Below, piece after piece: positions 34,380 to 43,196 of a DNA stretch of 59,497 bases; the stretch's first letter is position 1, and the number at the start of each line of letters is the position of its first letter. The translations under genes and the position numbers were made by a program. The DNA comes from Collinsella sp. AM33-4BH (GTDB lineage Bacteria > Actinomycetota > Coriobacteriia > Coriobacteriales > Coriobacteriaceae). The notes beneath the pieces are model-generated. The model did no database searches. It saw only the letters and a program-made list of their open reading frames with translations, and was not told the DNA's origin. The stretch is from positions 1 through 59,497 of the forward strand of contig NZ_QSIN01000013.1 in assembly GCF_003469205.1 (NCBI RefSeq), read 5' to 3'.

Positions 34380-34521
34380 ACATCTCAACCTGTAACATCT
34401 GGGCTGATAAATCGGCTCTATGTGTTACAGATCGAGACAAAAGGCAGGCGTCGGGACGAACATCTCATTCTGTAACAGTAAGACGACTTTTAACGGTCTA
34501 GATGTTACAGATTGAGACAAA
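34380..34521. repeat. Two tandem palindromic units with TGTTACAG ends
   Basis: Unit A (34380-34441) and unit B (34460-34521) share ACATCTCA...CTGTAACA at the left and TGTTACAGATYGAGACAAA at the right, each forming a long stem around a ~25-nt variable loop. They are about 80 bp apart. They lie 5' of tRNA-Glu and 3' of murT-gatD. Function unknown. Confidence 0.7.
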
Positions 34522-34540
34522 CCGCTGGGACGGGTCAAAA

Positions 34541-34574
34541 CCGCCACAAAGGTACCTGTCCCCTTTGTGGTGGT
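34541..34574. repeat. REP-like hairpin, copy 2
   Basis: CCGCCACAAAGG and CCTTTGTGGTGG pair around loop TACCTGTCC, the complement of the loop at 1573-1607 with one change. It lies just after the stop of the murT-gatD gene. Confidence 0.75.
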
Positions 34575-34580
34575 GGGGTG

Positions 34581-36758
34581 CTAGGGGAGGAGCTTCATGG
34601 CGGCGTCGTGGGCGGCGCGCTCGTAGGTGTCGTCGAGGGGCTTGAGCGGCAGCAGGGCTGTGGCCTGCGCATCGCCGCGGCGCTCGAGGGCGTGTGCGAT
34701 CAGCCAGTCGGCGAGTTCGGGGTTTTTGGGCAGCGCCGGCCCGTGCAGGTACGTGCCGATCACGCCCTTGTAGACGAGGCCCTCAAAGCCATCGTCGCCG
34801 TTGTTGCCGGTGCCCGTGACGACGGACGTTCCGAGCGGCGTGGCCGCTGTATCGAGCAGGGTGCGGCCGCCGTGGTTCTCGAATCCCACAAAGGGCTCGG
34901 GTGCCAGATTGGTTTCGACGGCTACGTTGCCGATCAGGCGGTCGGAGCCGCGTACGGTTTCGGCGGCAATGACCCCCAGACCCTCAATGCGATCGTCGCC
35001 CATATAGTACGAACGGCCGAGCAGCTGATAGCCGCCACAGATGGCAAGCAGCGAGCCGCCGTCCTCAACATAGGCCGCGACCTTGTCTTTTTGAGCGAGC
35101 AGTTCATGTGCAACCGCCAACTGGTCGCGATCGGAGCCACCGCCCATCATAACGATGTCGGCGTCGGTGAGATCGAGCGTCTCGCCCATGTGGACTTCGT
35201 CCACACGCACGGGAATGCCGCGCCAGGCGCAGCGGCGTTCGAGCGCGATAACGTTGCCGCCGTCGGCGTAGAGGTTGAGCGCATCGGGATACAGGTAGAC
35301 GATGCGCAACGGGCGCGAAAGCTCGACCGGCGCAATATCGGTGGGGACAGCGCTGCCATCGGCGCGCGTTATGGCGTGGGAGACAATCGAGCTTGCATCG
35401 TCGTCTTTAAGCCCGTCGAGTTCCTTGACCAGCGGCGGGAAGGCCGTGTAGTTGGCGACGGCGTAGAAGGTGTCATCGGCGGCCTCGTCTGCCATGGCGC
35501 CAATTGCCTGCGCGACGTCCGAGATAATGGCGGCGTCGATGCCGGCGTACTTGAGGCGCACCTGCATATCGTGTGCACGCGTGCCGCCGGCAAAGGCGAC
35601 AAGCCCCGGGGTATCGGCGATGCGCTCGAAGTCGACGTCGTAGATCCACGAGACATCGTGGCCGTCGGCGTCGTTGTCATTGAGGAAGAAAGCGCAGAGT
35701 CTGCCGCCTGCCGTCTTGATGGACTGGATTTGTCGATCGAAGCCTACGGGATTCTTGGCCAGGTTGGCCTCGACGGTGCGGCCGGCGATATCCCAGCGCC
35801 CCATACGACCGCCGGCAGGCACATAGGCATCGAGCGTAGGCTGTAGAAGCGCCGTGTTCACGCCCAACTCGTGTGTGGCAAAGAAGGCGGCGGCAACGTT
35901 ATAGACCATGTACAGACCGTTGTAGCGCGTGGCGATGTGCGTTGCGGGTGCGTCGGTATCGGGTCCAAAGACAAGGTCAAAGCCGTAGCCGTCGCAGCCG
36001 AGTTCCACGCCCGTCACGCGACGGACAAGCGCAGGGCGGGCCCAGCCGCACGAGGGGCAATGGTAGGCGCCGAGTTGACCATACTGTACGTAGTCGTACT
36101 CCAACGGGGCGTTGCACTGCGAGCAAAAGCGCGAGTCGCTAATGCGGTCGGACTCGGTGCCCGTGGCGCCATCGATGCCAAAGGCAATACTCGCGTTGGG
36201 AACGCGCGCGGCAATCGAGGCGCACAGCGGGTCGTCGGCGTTGTAGATGAGCGTCGTTGCCGGCGAAAGCTCCAACGCGTGGGCGATGACCTCCTGGGTG
36301 TGATCGATCTCGCCATAGCGATCTAGCTGGTCACGGAACAGGTTGAGCAGCACGAAGTACGTCGGCTTGAGCTTGGGCAGGACGCGCACAGTGTAGAGCT
36401 CATCGCATTCAAAAACGCCTACGCGCTTGCTGCTGGCGGTTCGCTTAAGGTTGCCGCGGGCCTCGAGCAGAGCGCCCACCACACCAGGCTCCATATTGTT
36501 GCCGGCACGGTTGCACACCACGGTAGCACCGCTGGCAGCAACGGCGTCGGCGATGAGGTTGGAGGTGGTGGTCTTGCCGTTGGTGCCGGTGATCACCACG
36601 CTGCGGTCGACCAGGCTCGCGAGGTCGCTTAGCAGCTCGGGGTCGATCTTCATGGCGATGCGGCCGGGGAGTACGCCGCCCTGGCGCTTAAGGACGGAGC
36701 GCAGCCCCCAGCGGGCGATATCGCTCGAGGCACAGGCGAGAGATGAGCGGAAGTTCAT
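34581..36758 (-). CDS. MurT-GatD fusion: lipid II isoglutaminyl synthase
   Basis: Amidates the D-Glu of lipid II to D-isoglutamine using glutamine. It is normally two proteins; here one 725-aa chain. Residues 1-475 are MurT: Mur-ligase P-loop TGTNGKTTT (57-65), an inserted Cys4 zinc ribbon (Cys212, 215, 234, 237) and the C-terminal domain with DNDADGHDVSWIYD. Residues about 484-725 are GatD: nucleophile Cys574 in LAICGGYQLLG and His672 in TYLHGPALPKNPELAD. There is no stop or frameshift at the junction near 478. ATG 36758 has AGGAA upstream. Since MurT supplies part of the GatD active site, fusion would fix the stoichiometry. Confidence 0.93.
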   Translation of the reverse strand: MNFRSSLACASSDIARWGLRSVLKRQGGVLPGRIAMKIDPELLSDLASLVDRSVVITGTNGKTTTSNLIADAVAASGATVVCNRAGNNMEPGVVGALLEARGNLKRTASSKRVGVFECDELYTVRVLPKLKPTYFVLLNLFRDQLDRYGEIDHTQEVIAHALELSPATTLIYNADDPLCASIAARVPNASIAFGIDGATGTESDRISDSRFCSQCNAPLEYDYVQYGQLGAYHCPSCGWARPALVRRVTGVELGCDGYGFDLVFGPDTDAPATHIATRYNGLYMVYNVAAAFFATHELGVNTALLQPTLDAYVPAGGRMGRWDIAGRTVEANLAKNPVGFDRQIQSIKTAGGRLCAFFLNDNDADGHDVSWIYDVDFERIADTPGLVAFAGGTRAHDMQVRLKYAGIDAAIISDVAQAIGAMADEAADDTFYAVANYTAFPPLVKELDGLKDDDASSIVSHAITRADGSAVPTDIAPVELSRPLRIVYLYPDALNLYADGGNVIALERRCAWRGIPVRVDEVHMGETLDLTDADIVMMGGGSDRDQLAVAHELLAQKDKVAAYVEDGGSLLAICGGYQLLGRSYYMGDDRIEGLGVIAAETVRGSDRLIGNVAVETNLAPEPFVGFENHGGRTLLDTAATPLGTSVVTGTGNNGDDGFEGLVYKGVIGTYLHGPALPKNPELADWLIAHALERRGDAQATALLPLKPLDDTYERAAHDAAMKLLP

Positions 36759-36803
36759 GAAGCCGTTCCTAACGTGAATGACATGGTCGTGGCGTTTGCG
36801 CCG

Positions 36804-37847
36804 TTAAAAGCCGTAACGGCGCGCAAATTCCTGGGCAAGCTGCGATACATCTTCGCAGGCGTTGGCCCAGGGGGCAAAGTCGGGGGTGTCCGAGATGATG
36901 CCGTCGGCTTCCCAAACTGCCTGATGCGAAAGGTCCCAGGGGTCGTGCGGTTCGGGCCGGCAGGGAAGGTACGGTGTCTGATACATGGGGTTCAGCAAAA
37001 AGAACGCGCCGCCCTCGCAACGGTTAGCGAACTCACGCAGCGCGCGCGTCGCCGGGCGCATCTTGTTTGTTTTGAACAGCAAGATCGTGCGGGCGAGCAG
37101 GTACCAAGGAGAGTTTTCGAGTGCGTCTGCCCCCATCTGTTCCTCGAGCTGGTGGGCTAGGGCAAAAAAGCCGTCCTGGTCTTCCAGGCGAGCGAGAGCG
37201 AGCAACACGGTGCCGGCAGCTCGGGTGGGATAGCCTTCTGCCTTAAGGACGCGGCGGGCGTAGTTGGCAGCAGCGCGGTAGCGGGCGCTTGCCATGCACA
37301 GCTGCGAGATGGCCTCGAGTGTGTGGAGCCACCCGATAAGGGCCGGCTCGCTCACGGTAAGGTCCGCTGCGGTGACACCGTCGGCCAAAACATTATTGGC
37401 CCAGTAGTGTGGGGCCTCCATGTCGAACCCGGGCACGCTTTGCCGCAGGTAATCGGTCGTGGTCGCTTCGAGCTTCATCAGGTCGCCCAGGCAGGCGTCG
37501 ACGGGTGTGTCCGCCAAAATGATGGCGAGCAGCTGGGCATCGACCGCCAGCGCATCGACGCGAACGATCTTGAGCAGCTCATCGCGCATATCGTCGAACA
37601 GGCGGTTGCGCGTCTGCTCAAACTCCTCGTCGCTGCCCATGTCCTCGATGCGATGGAGCTCGTCGAGCAAATGACGATGCACACCGGCATAGGACAGCAG
37701 CGCCTGAGCATGCTCGGACTGCGCATACTTTTGGGGATTCGCACTAATGTCGTTATGGACAAGCTCGCGTGCTGCATCGGTGAGCTCGGGGTGCGACGCC
37801 AGATAGGTGCGCTCCAGGTAGGCGGGGATGTAGACGCTCGGATCCAT
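36804..37847 (-). CDS. Uncharacterised helical (TPR-like) protein
   Basis: A 347-aa soluble, acidic, mostly helical protein without signal peptide. Segments such as ARYRAAANYARRVLKAEGYPTRAAGTVLLALARLED and DALENSPWYLLARTILLF look like tetratricopeptide-type helix pairs. Its ATG at 37847 overlaps the stop of the upstream gene (TAATG), so the two are coupled. The lengths and style of the two products suggest partner or paralogous proteins. It lies 46 bases before murT-gatD on the same strand, so co-transcription is possible. I do not recognise a family. Confidence 0.7.
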   Translation of the reverse strand: MDPSVYIPAYLERTYLASHPELTDAARELVHNDISANPQKYAQSEHAQALLSYAGVHRHLLDELHRIEDMGSDEEFEQTRNRLFDDMRDELLKIVRVDALAVDAQLLAIILADTPVDACLGDLMKLEATTTDYLRQSVPGFDMEAPHYWANNVLADGVTAADLTVSEPALIGWLHTLEAISQLCMASARYRAAANYARRVLKAEGYPTRAAGTVLLALARLEDQDGFFALAHQLEEQMGADALENSPWYLLARTILLFKTNKMRPATRALREFANRCEGGAFFLLNPMYQTPYLPCRPEPHDPWDLSHQAVWEADGIISDTPDFAPWANACEDVSQLAQEFARRYGF

Positions 37848-38923
37848 TAGAGGTCTCCTCCCTTAAACGGCAAGCCCTGCTCGGCCGCCCGCAGTATGCG
37901 CTCGTCGATCTGGGAGCGCACGATGTCGTTGGTGGCGACCCAGGCGGCAAAGCTGGCGTTGTCGGGCGCGCCCAGGCCCTCCTGCAGTACCGGCGTCGCC
38001 TCGGAGAGTGCAAGGACGAGCTCGTCGGTGGAGCCTGCACCCACGTTGACGCGGGCATAGACGCCATCGGGAAACTCGGTTTGGAAGTAGAGCGCCTCGG
38101 CTGCGTGCGGGCACGAGCGCGCAAGGATACGCAGGTAGTGCTCGGCACCCTCGTAGTCCAGCTCGCGCCAGGCTGCGCTCATCAGCGCGATGAGCGTCCA
38201 CGGGTCCAAGTCACGCTCCGCGTCCTTGGGACGACGGCGCAGCGGCGTGTTAGCGAGATAGGGGACGGAGTGGGCAGAGCGAAAGCGCTTGAGCTCCTCG
38301 GCGGGGTATTCGAGCTTTGCCATGGCAAGCATCGCAGTATGGCGGACGCCGGCGGGGTCGTTGGGCGCAAAGTCGAGGCTGCGGTTTGCGGCTTCGAGCG
38401 ACATGCGGTAGCGGCCGCTAATGAGCGCGCGCGATGCCAAGGCGGCAAGCCAGCGCAGGTAGGGGCGGCGCATAAGGTCGCCTGCGGCCTCGCGCTCGTA
38501 GGGGTCCTGCGCCGAGACGATCTTGAGCGCCAGGTCGTGTTCGACTTCATCGCGCTTGGATACCAGGTACTGTACGTATTCCTCGTTGGAGTCGGCGGTG
38601 AGGGCCGTCAGCATGCGCTGGGCATCCCAGTTGCTCGGATCGAGCGCGGCTGCCTCGCGGAGCATGTTCTCGGCTGCGGCCTCTTCTTGCTCTGCCTGGG
38701 TATCGTCAGGGATAAAGGGAATGCGGTAGTCGACAGCCTCGACCACCTTGGCAATGAGGTGCCCGGCGCGGTCGCGGTCGTGCACGATGAGCGGCGCGGG
38801 GTTGCGAGTGAATTGTTCCATCAGACGCTCTACGGCGGCACCGTCGGTGAGCGGGATATTGTCGCGGCGCAAGGCCTCAAGAACGAGGCGATGGCAATCC
38901 TCTTGAATGGGATCGAATGCCAT
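37847..38923 (-). CDS. Uncharacterised helical (TPR-like) protein, partner of the next gene
   Basis: A 358-aa protein starting MAFDPIQEDCHRLVLEALRR. ATG 38923 follows AAAGGAG at good spacing; an in-frame earlier start at 38953 is not supported. The central region (GRYRMSLEAANRSLDFAPNDPAGVRHTAMLAMAKLEY) reads as TPR-like repeats, and YEGAEHYLRILARSCPHAAEALYFQ as a further pair. There are no catalytic motifs. It heads a unit with the gene at 36804, and perhaps murT-gatD. Function unknown. Confidence 0.7.
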   Translation of the reverse strand: MAFDPIQEDCHRLVLEALRRDNIPLTDGAAVERLMEQFTRNPAPLIVHDRDRAGHLIAKVVEAVDYRIPFIPDDTQAEQEEAAAENMLREAAALDPSNWDAQRMLTALTADSNEEYVQYLVSKRDEVEHDLALKIVSAQDPYEREAAGDLMRRPYLRWLAALASRALISGRYRMSLEAANRSLDFAPNDPAGVRHTAMLAMAKLEYPAEELKRFRSAHSVPYLANTPLRRRPKDAERDLDPWTLIALMSAAWRELDYEGAEHYLRILARSCPHAAEALYFQTEFPDGVYARVNVGAGSTDELVLALSEATPVLQEGLGAPDNASFAAWVATNDIVRSQIDERILRAAEQGLPFKGGDL

Positions 38924-39423
38924 GGGGCCTCCTTTGCTGCGGTTAGGGTTCAAATGTCTCTATATAAGGTTCTAGTTTACCCGCATGTGGCACACCGGGG
39001 GTGCCGCACTTGGACATGCACCTTTGCACCACGAAGACGGATGCCGCACAAATGTCGGCACCTGGGACGACTGAGTGGTATCACGGTGCCGCAAACGGTC
39101 GATTTTTGGCGGCGAACGGGGTGCATTTTGGAGGGGCACAGTCCTGCCCGGGATATGTGGTCAACCTTGATAAAACGTTTGCCCAGCTTGGGAGTATGAA
39201 TGCCCCACAAGGGTCTTCAGGGATAGAAAAAACGTTTCATCATTGTCGGCTTTAGGTGAATAACTGACCAACCAGAACGGTAGAATAGTGTTTGTCTGAG
39301 CGTTGAGACGTTTAGACATCGCGCATTGTCATCGCCGGCAACGCGCAAAACGGTCCTAACGGAGCCAATCGGGTGCTCCGTTATATACGCAAGTCTAAGA
39401 GGGGCTTGTTTAGGAGGCACAGT
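38924..39423. other. 500-bp divergent intergenic region before the iron alcohol dehydrogenase
   Basis: No convincing ORF. TAGAAT near 39280 with GGTAGAATAG context is a possible -10 for the dehydrogenase. A TATATA near 38961 on the other strand may serve the TPR-like genes. GTGCCGCA/ATGCCGCA words recur at about 39001, 39042 and 39084. A hairpin at 39358-39382 lies in the dehydrogenase leader. Confidence 0.4.
39358..39382 (+). promoter_or_regulatory. Leader hairpin before the alcohol dehydrogenase
   Basis: AACGGAGC pairs with GCTCCGTT around a 9-nt loop, about 40 bases before the start codon. It could attenuate or stabilise the message; no ligand motif is recognised. Confidence 0.4.
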
Positions 39424-40647
39424 ATGGGACGTTTTACCAATCCTCGCGATCTGTACTTTGGTGAGGGCGCTCGCCACGAGGTGAAGAACCTCAAGGGCAA
39501 GAAGGCCATCATCGTTTCTGGCGGCAGCTCTATGCGCCGCGGCGGGTTCCTGCAGGACGTTGAGGCCGACCTCAAAGAGGGCGGCTTCGAGGTCAAGCTG
39601 TTCGAGGGCGTCGAGTCCGATCCGTCCATCGAGACGGTCATGAAGGGCGCCGAGGCCATGCGCGAGTTCGAGCCCGACTGGATTATCGCCATCGGCGGCG
39701 GCTCGCCCATCGATGCCGCTAAGGCCATGTGGGTCTTCTACGAGTATCCCGAGGAGTCCTTCGATAACATCATCCAGCCGTTCAGCTTCCCCGAGCTGCG
39801 TCAGAAGGCTCATTTCTGCGCCATCTCCTCTACCTCCGGCACCGCTACCGAGGTCACCGCGTTCTCCGTCATCACCGACTACGCCAAGGGCATCAAGTAC
39901 CCGCTGGCCGACTTCAACATCACCCCTGATGTCGCCATCGTCGACCCCGAGCTCACCTACACCATGCCCGCCAAGCTGTGCGCTCACACCGGCATGGATG
40001 CTCTGACCCACTGCATGGAGGCCTACGTTTCCACCTGCGCCTCTATGTTCACCGACGCCAACGCCCTGCACGGCATCCGCGAGATCGTCGAGTGGCTGCC
40101 CAAGTCCTATGCTGGCGACCATGAGGCCCGTCAGCACATGCACGAGGCTCAGTGCATCGCCGGTATCGCCTTCTCCTCGGGCCTGCTCGGCATCGTTCAC
40201 TCCATGGCTCACAAGACCGGTGCTGCCTTCGAGAACGGCCACATCATCCACGGTGCTGCTAACGCCATGTACCTGGGCAAGGTCATCCAGTGGAACTCCA
40301 AGGACCCGCGTGCTGCCGAGCGTTACGCTTACGTGGCCAAGGAGATCCTGCACCTTCCCGGCGAGACCAACGAGGAGCTCATCGCTGCGCTCGTCCAGAA
40401 GATCCGCGACCTCAACGACCAGCTCAACATTCCGCAGTCCATCAAGGATTACGCGAATGGTGGCGTGAAGGTCGACGCCGAGAACCCGCAGATGGTTTCC
40501 GAGGAGGAGTTCCTCGCCAAGCTCCCCGAGATCGCCGCGAACGCCGAGCAGGACGCCTGCACGCCCGAGAACCCGCGTGAGACCAAGGCTGCCGACTTCG
40601 AGAAGATTCTCAAGGCCTGCTACTACGACACCGACATCGATTTCTAA
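39424..40647 (+). CDS. Iron-containing alcohol dehydrogenase
   Basis: A 407-aa group III alcohol dehydrogenase that reduces aldehydes with NAD(P)H. The nucleotide loop IAIGGGSPIDAAKAMW is clear, and the metal ligands fit the family: Asp in FNITPDVAIVDPEL/GMDALTHCMEAYVS region, and His in GIVHSMAHKTG and ENGHIIHGAAN. The sequence is closer to the dehydrogenase half of AdhE and butanol dehydrogenases than to the GldA genes that follow. ATG 39424 follows AGGAGG. Abundant preferred codons suggest high expression. It probably serves fermentative NADH disposal. Confidence 0.94.
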   Translation: MGRFTNPRDLYFGEGARHEVKNLKGKKAIIVSGGSSMRRGGFLQDVEADLKEGGFEVKLFEGVESDPSIETVMKGAEAMREFEPDWIIAIGGGSPIDAAKAMWVFYEYPEESFDNIIQPFSFPELRQKAHFCAISSTSGTATEVTAFSVITDYAKGIKYPLADFNITPDVAIVDPELTYTMPAKLCAHTGMDALTHCMEAYVSTCASMFTDANALHGIREIVEWLPKSYAGDHEARQHMHEAQCIAGIAFSSGLLGIVHSMAHKTGAAFENGHIIHGAANAMYLGKVIQWNSKDPRAAERYAYVAKEILHLPGETNEELIAALVQKIRDLNDQLNIPQSIKDYANGGVKVDAENPQMVSEEEFLAKLPEIAANAEQDACTPENPRETKAADFEKILKACYYDTDIDF

Positions 40648-40668
40648 TCGACTCTTGTTATCGTAACG

Positions 40669-40718
40669 AGGGGCTCCGCACGTATCTGTACGGAGCCCCT
40701 TTCTTTTTCTTTTAGAGA
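40669..40718 (+). terminator. Terminator of the alcohol dehydrogenase
   Basis: AGGGGCTCCG (40669-40678) pairs with CGGAGCCCCT (40691-40700), followed by TTCTTTTTCTTTT. Confidence 0.92.
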
Positions 40719-40729
40719 ATGGGATAGTT

Positions 40730-41830
40730 ATGGCTGCAATTTTCAATAGCCCCAGCAAGTACATCCAGGGTCCGGACGAGCTCGCCAAGCTCGGCTCCTA
40801 TGTCGAGCCGCTCGGCGCTAAGGCCCTCGTCGTCGTGACGCCTTCGGGCAAGAAGCGCGTCGGTGCCAAGATCGAGGGCGGTTTTGCCGAGGCTAAGGCC
40901 GAGCTGCTGTTTGAGGACTTTAACGGCGAGTGCTCCAAGGGCGAGGTCGATCGCCTGGTCGCGCTCGCTCGCGACAACGGTTGCGACATCATCGTCGGCG
41001 TCGGTGGCGGCAAGATCCTCGACACCGCGAAGGCCGTCGCCTATTACCTGGAGTCCCCGGTTATCATTTGCCCCACCATTGCTTCGACCGATGCCCCATG
41101 TTCGGCGCTTTCGGTGCTCTACACCGACGATGGCCAGTTCGATAAATATCTCTTCCTTAAGGCAAACCCCAACATTGTCCTGATGGATACGACGGTTATC
41201 GCGGCGAGCCCGGTGCGCCTGACGGTTTCCGGTATGGGCGATGCGCTCGCAACCTACTTTGAGGCCCAGGCGACGCATGATGCCGACGGTGGCACTTGCG
41301 CCGGCGGCAAGGGCGGAATGGCCGGCCTGGCGCTCGCCAAGCTCTGCTACGAGACGCTTATGGCCGATGGCGTCAAGGCCAAGGTCGCGCTGGAGAAGGG
41401 TGCGCTCACGCCTGCCGTCGAGCATATCATCGAGGCCAATACGCTGCTTTCGGGCATTGGCTTTGAGAGCTCGGGCCTTGCTGCTGCTCATGCCATCCAC
41501 AATGGCCTGACGATGCTGCCCGAGTGCCACGGCATGTATCACGGCGAGAAGGTCGCCTTTGGCACCATCGTTCAGCTGGTACTCGAGGATGCTCCGGCTG
41601 AGAAACTCGAGGAAGTCTTGGGCTTCTGCATTGAGCTGGGCCTGCCGGTCACGATGAAGGAACTTGGCGTTGCCGAGCTTACGCGCGAACAGGCCATGAT
41701 TGTTGCCGAGGCCGCCTGCGCGCCCGATGACACCATGTGCAATATGCCGTTTGAGGTGACGCCCGAGATGGTCGCAAACGCCATCCTGGGTGCCGACGCG
41801 CTGGGACACTACTATCTCATGGATGAGTAA
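40730..41830 (+). CDS. gldA: Glycerol dehydrogenase
   Basis: A 366-aa NAD-dependent polyol dehydrogenase that oxidises glycerol to dihydroxyacetone or the reverse. The NAD loop GVGGGKILDTAKAVA is intact. Metal ligands are Asp in GMGDALATYFEA, His in SSGLAAAHAIHNG and His in CHGMYHGEKVAFG. It lies between strong terminators, so it is probably transcribed alone. A second, more divergent copy follows at 41978. Confidence 0.94.
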   Translation: MAAIFNSPSKYIQGPDELAKLGSYVEPLGAKALVVVTPSGKKRVGAKIEGGFAEAKAELLFEDFNGECSKGEVDRLVALARDNGCDIIVGVGGGKILDTAKAVAYYLESPVIICPTIASTDAPCSALSVLYTDDGQFDKYLFLKANPNIVLMDTTVIAASPVRLTVSGMGDALATYFEAQATHDADGGTCAGGKGGMAGLALAKLCYETLMADGVKAKVALEKGALTPAVEHIIEANTLLSGIGFESSGLAAAHAIHNGLTMLPECHGMYHGEKVAFGTIVQLVLEDAPAEKLEEVLGFCIELGLPVTMKELGVAELTREQAMIVAEAACAPDDTMCNMPFEVTPEMVANAILGADALGHYYLMDE

Positions 41831-41844
41831 ATCAAGCTAAGGAA

Positions 41845-41878
41845 GGGGCAAAGCCAGCAGACGGCTTTGCCCCTTTTT
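41845..41878 (+). terminator. Terminator of gldA
   Basis: GGGGCAAAGCC pairs with GGCTTTGCCCC around a 7-nt loop, then TTTTT. Confidence 0.95.
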
Positions 41879-41882
41879 GCTA

Positions 41883-41947
41883 TGGTGCAAACTAACCTGA
41901 CCCCATCGCACCAAGTTGGTGCAAAGGGGTCAGGTTACTTTGCACCA
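41883..41947. repeat. 65-bp nested palindrome (second REP-like family)
   Basis: Arms 41883-41904 and 41926-41947 match at 21 of 22 positions and contain AACCTGACCCC. The loop holds its own GCACCAA/TTGGTGC stem. It has the size and form of a REP-type palindrome and lies in the short gap before the second gldA gene. Confidence 0.75.
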
Positions 41948-41977
41948 ATCGTTGTTTGATGAAGGGCGGATTCTCGT

Positions 41978-43045
41978 ATGGCGCTTCCTATGGTTTACGG
42001 CGGTCCCGGCCGGTATGTTCAGGGGCCGGGCGAACTTTCGCGTCAGGGCAGGTATTTGTCATGGTTGGGCTGCGCTGCCTATGTCTTGTTTGACCAGGGC
42101 ACCGAGGATCGGCTGTGCAGGCAGATCGTCGATGGATTTCTGGATGAAGATCTAAGCGAGCCGTTCTTTAAGATTTACAACGGTCCGTGTACGGAAGATG
42201 CCGTTGTCGAAATGGCCAAGGAAGCCCAGGCCGAGTATTGCGACATGGTGGTGGGCATTGGCGGCGGCAAGATGCTCGATATCGCAAAGGCCGTTGCGTT
42301 TTATGCTGAGCTGCCGTTGTGTGTATGCCCCACGGCGGCTTCGATGGACGGTCCGTGCAGCGCGATTTCGGTGCTGTATCACGAGGATGGGTCGTTCGAT
42401 CGCTATCTGATGCTCGAGAAGAATCCGGACCTGGTCGTGGTCGATACCAACGTGGTCGCGGCGGCCCCACTGCGTATGACGGTCGCCGGTATGGGCGATG
42501 CGCTGGCAACGTACTTCGAGGCGCGTTCGTGCGCCGCGGCGAGAGGTGCGAACGAGCACGGTGGCGCGCCGGGGCACTTGGCACTGGTCGCGGCACGTGC
42601 CTGCTACGACACGCTTATGGAATGCGGCGTCGCTGCCAAGCGCGACATCAAGAAGGGTCGCATGTCACCAGCGGTTGAGCGCCTGATCGAGTGCAACATC
42701 CTGCTTTCGGGCGTTGGCTTTGAGAGCGGTGGCTTGGCGTTGGCGCATGCCATCGCCAACGGCCTGACGATTTTGCCCGAGTGCAAGGCTATGCACGGCG
42801 AGGCCGTGGCGTTTGGTCTGGTGGTCCAGCTTCGTCTGGAGCGTGCGCCCGAGCTTGAACAGGTGCTCGAGTTTTGTCAGCGCGTTGGTCTGCCGACGAC
42901 GCTCGAGGAGCTGGGCCTTGGCGAGATTTCCGATGCCGACCTGATGAGCGTTGCGGATGCGGCCTTTAGAAACGAACGCAATATGGCCAACGAGCAGGCC
43001 AAGGTGACCAAGCAAAAGCTCGTCGAGCTCATGCGCGAGGCATAG
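41978..43045 (+). CDS. Glycerol dehydrogenase family protein, second copy
   Basis: A 355-aa paralogue of the preceding enzyme. It keeps GIGGGKMLDIAKAVA, the Asp of GMGDALATYFEARS, and the His of GGLALAHAIANG; the last site reads CKAMHGEAVAFG, which still gives one His. The N-terminus is more diverged (MALPMVYGGPGRYVQGPGEL), and codons are less optimised than in gldA. The substrate may therefore differ. The ribosome site is weak (GGGCGGA). A palindrome separates it from gldA. Confidence 0.88.
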   Translation: MALPMVYGGPGRYVQGPGELSRQGRYLSWLGCAAYVLFDQGTEDRLCRQIVDGFLDEDLSEPFFKIYNGPCTEDAVVEMAKEAQAEYCDMVVGIGGGKMLDIAKAVAFYAELPLCVCPTAASMDGPCSAISVLYHEDGSFDRYLMLEKNPDLVVVDTNVVAAAPLRMTVAGMGDALATYFEARSCAAARGANEHGGAPGHLALVAARACYDTLMECGVAAKRDIKKGRMSPAVERLIECNILLSGVGFESGGLALAHAIANGLTILPECKAMHGEAVAFGLVVQLRLERAPELEQVLEFCQRVGLPTTLEELGLGEISDADLMSVADAAFRNERNMANEQAKVTKQKLVELMREA

Positions 43046-43196
43046 TTTGGCGCTTGATCGACCTTGTGCAATCGGGGCGGCGATAGGCCATAGGCTATTT
43101 GCCGCAAAGGTGCTCCGCGTGTAATTTGCCCGAGGCACGGGCCGATAGCGTATCATTATCTCTTGCTTGTTTGCACTGCTCAGGGAGGGGCCGCGC

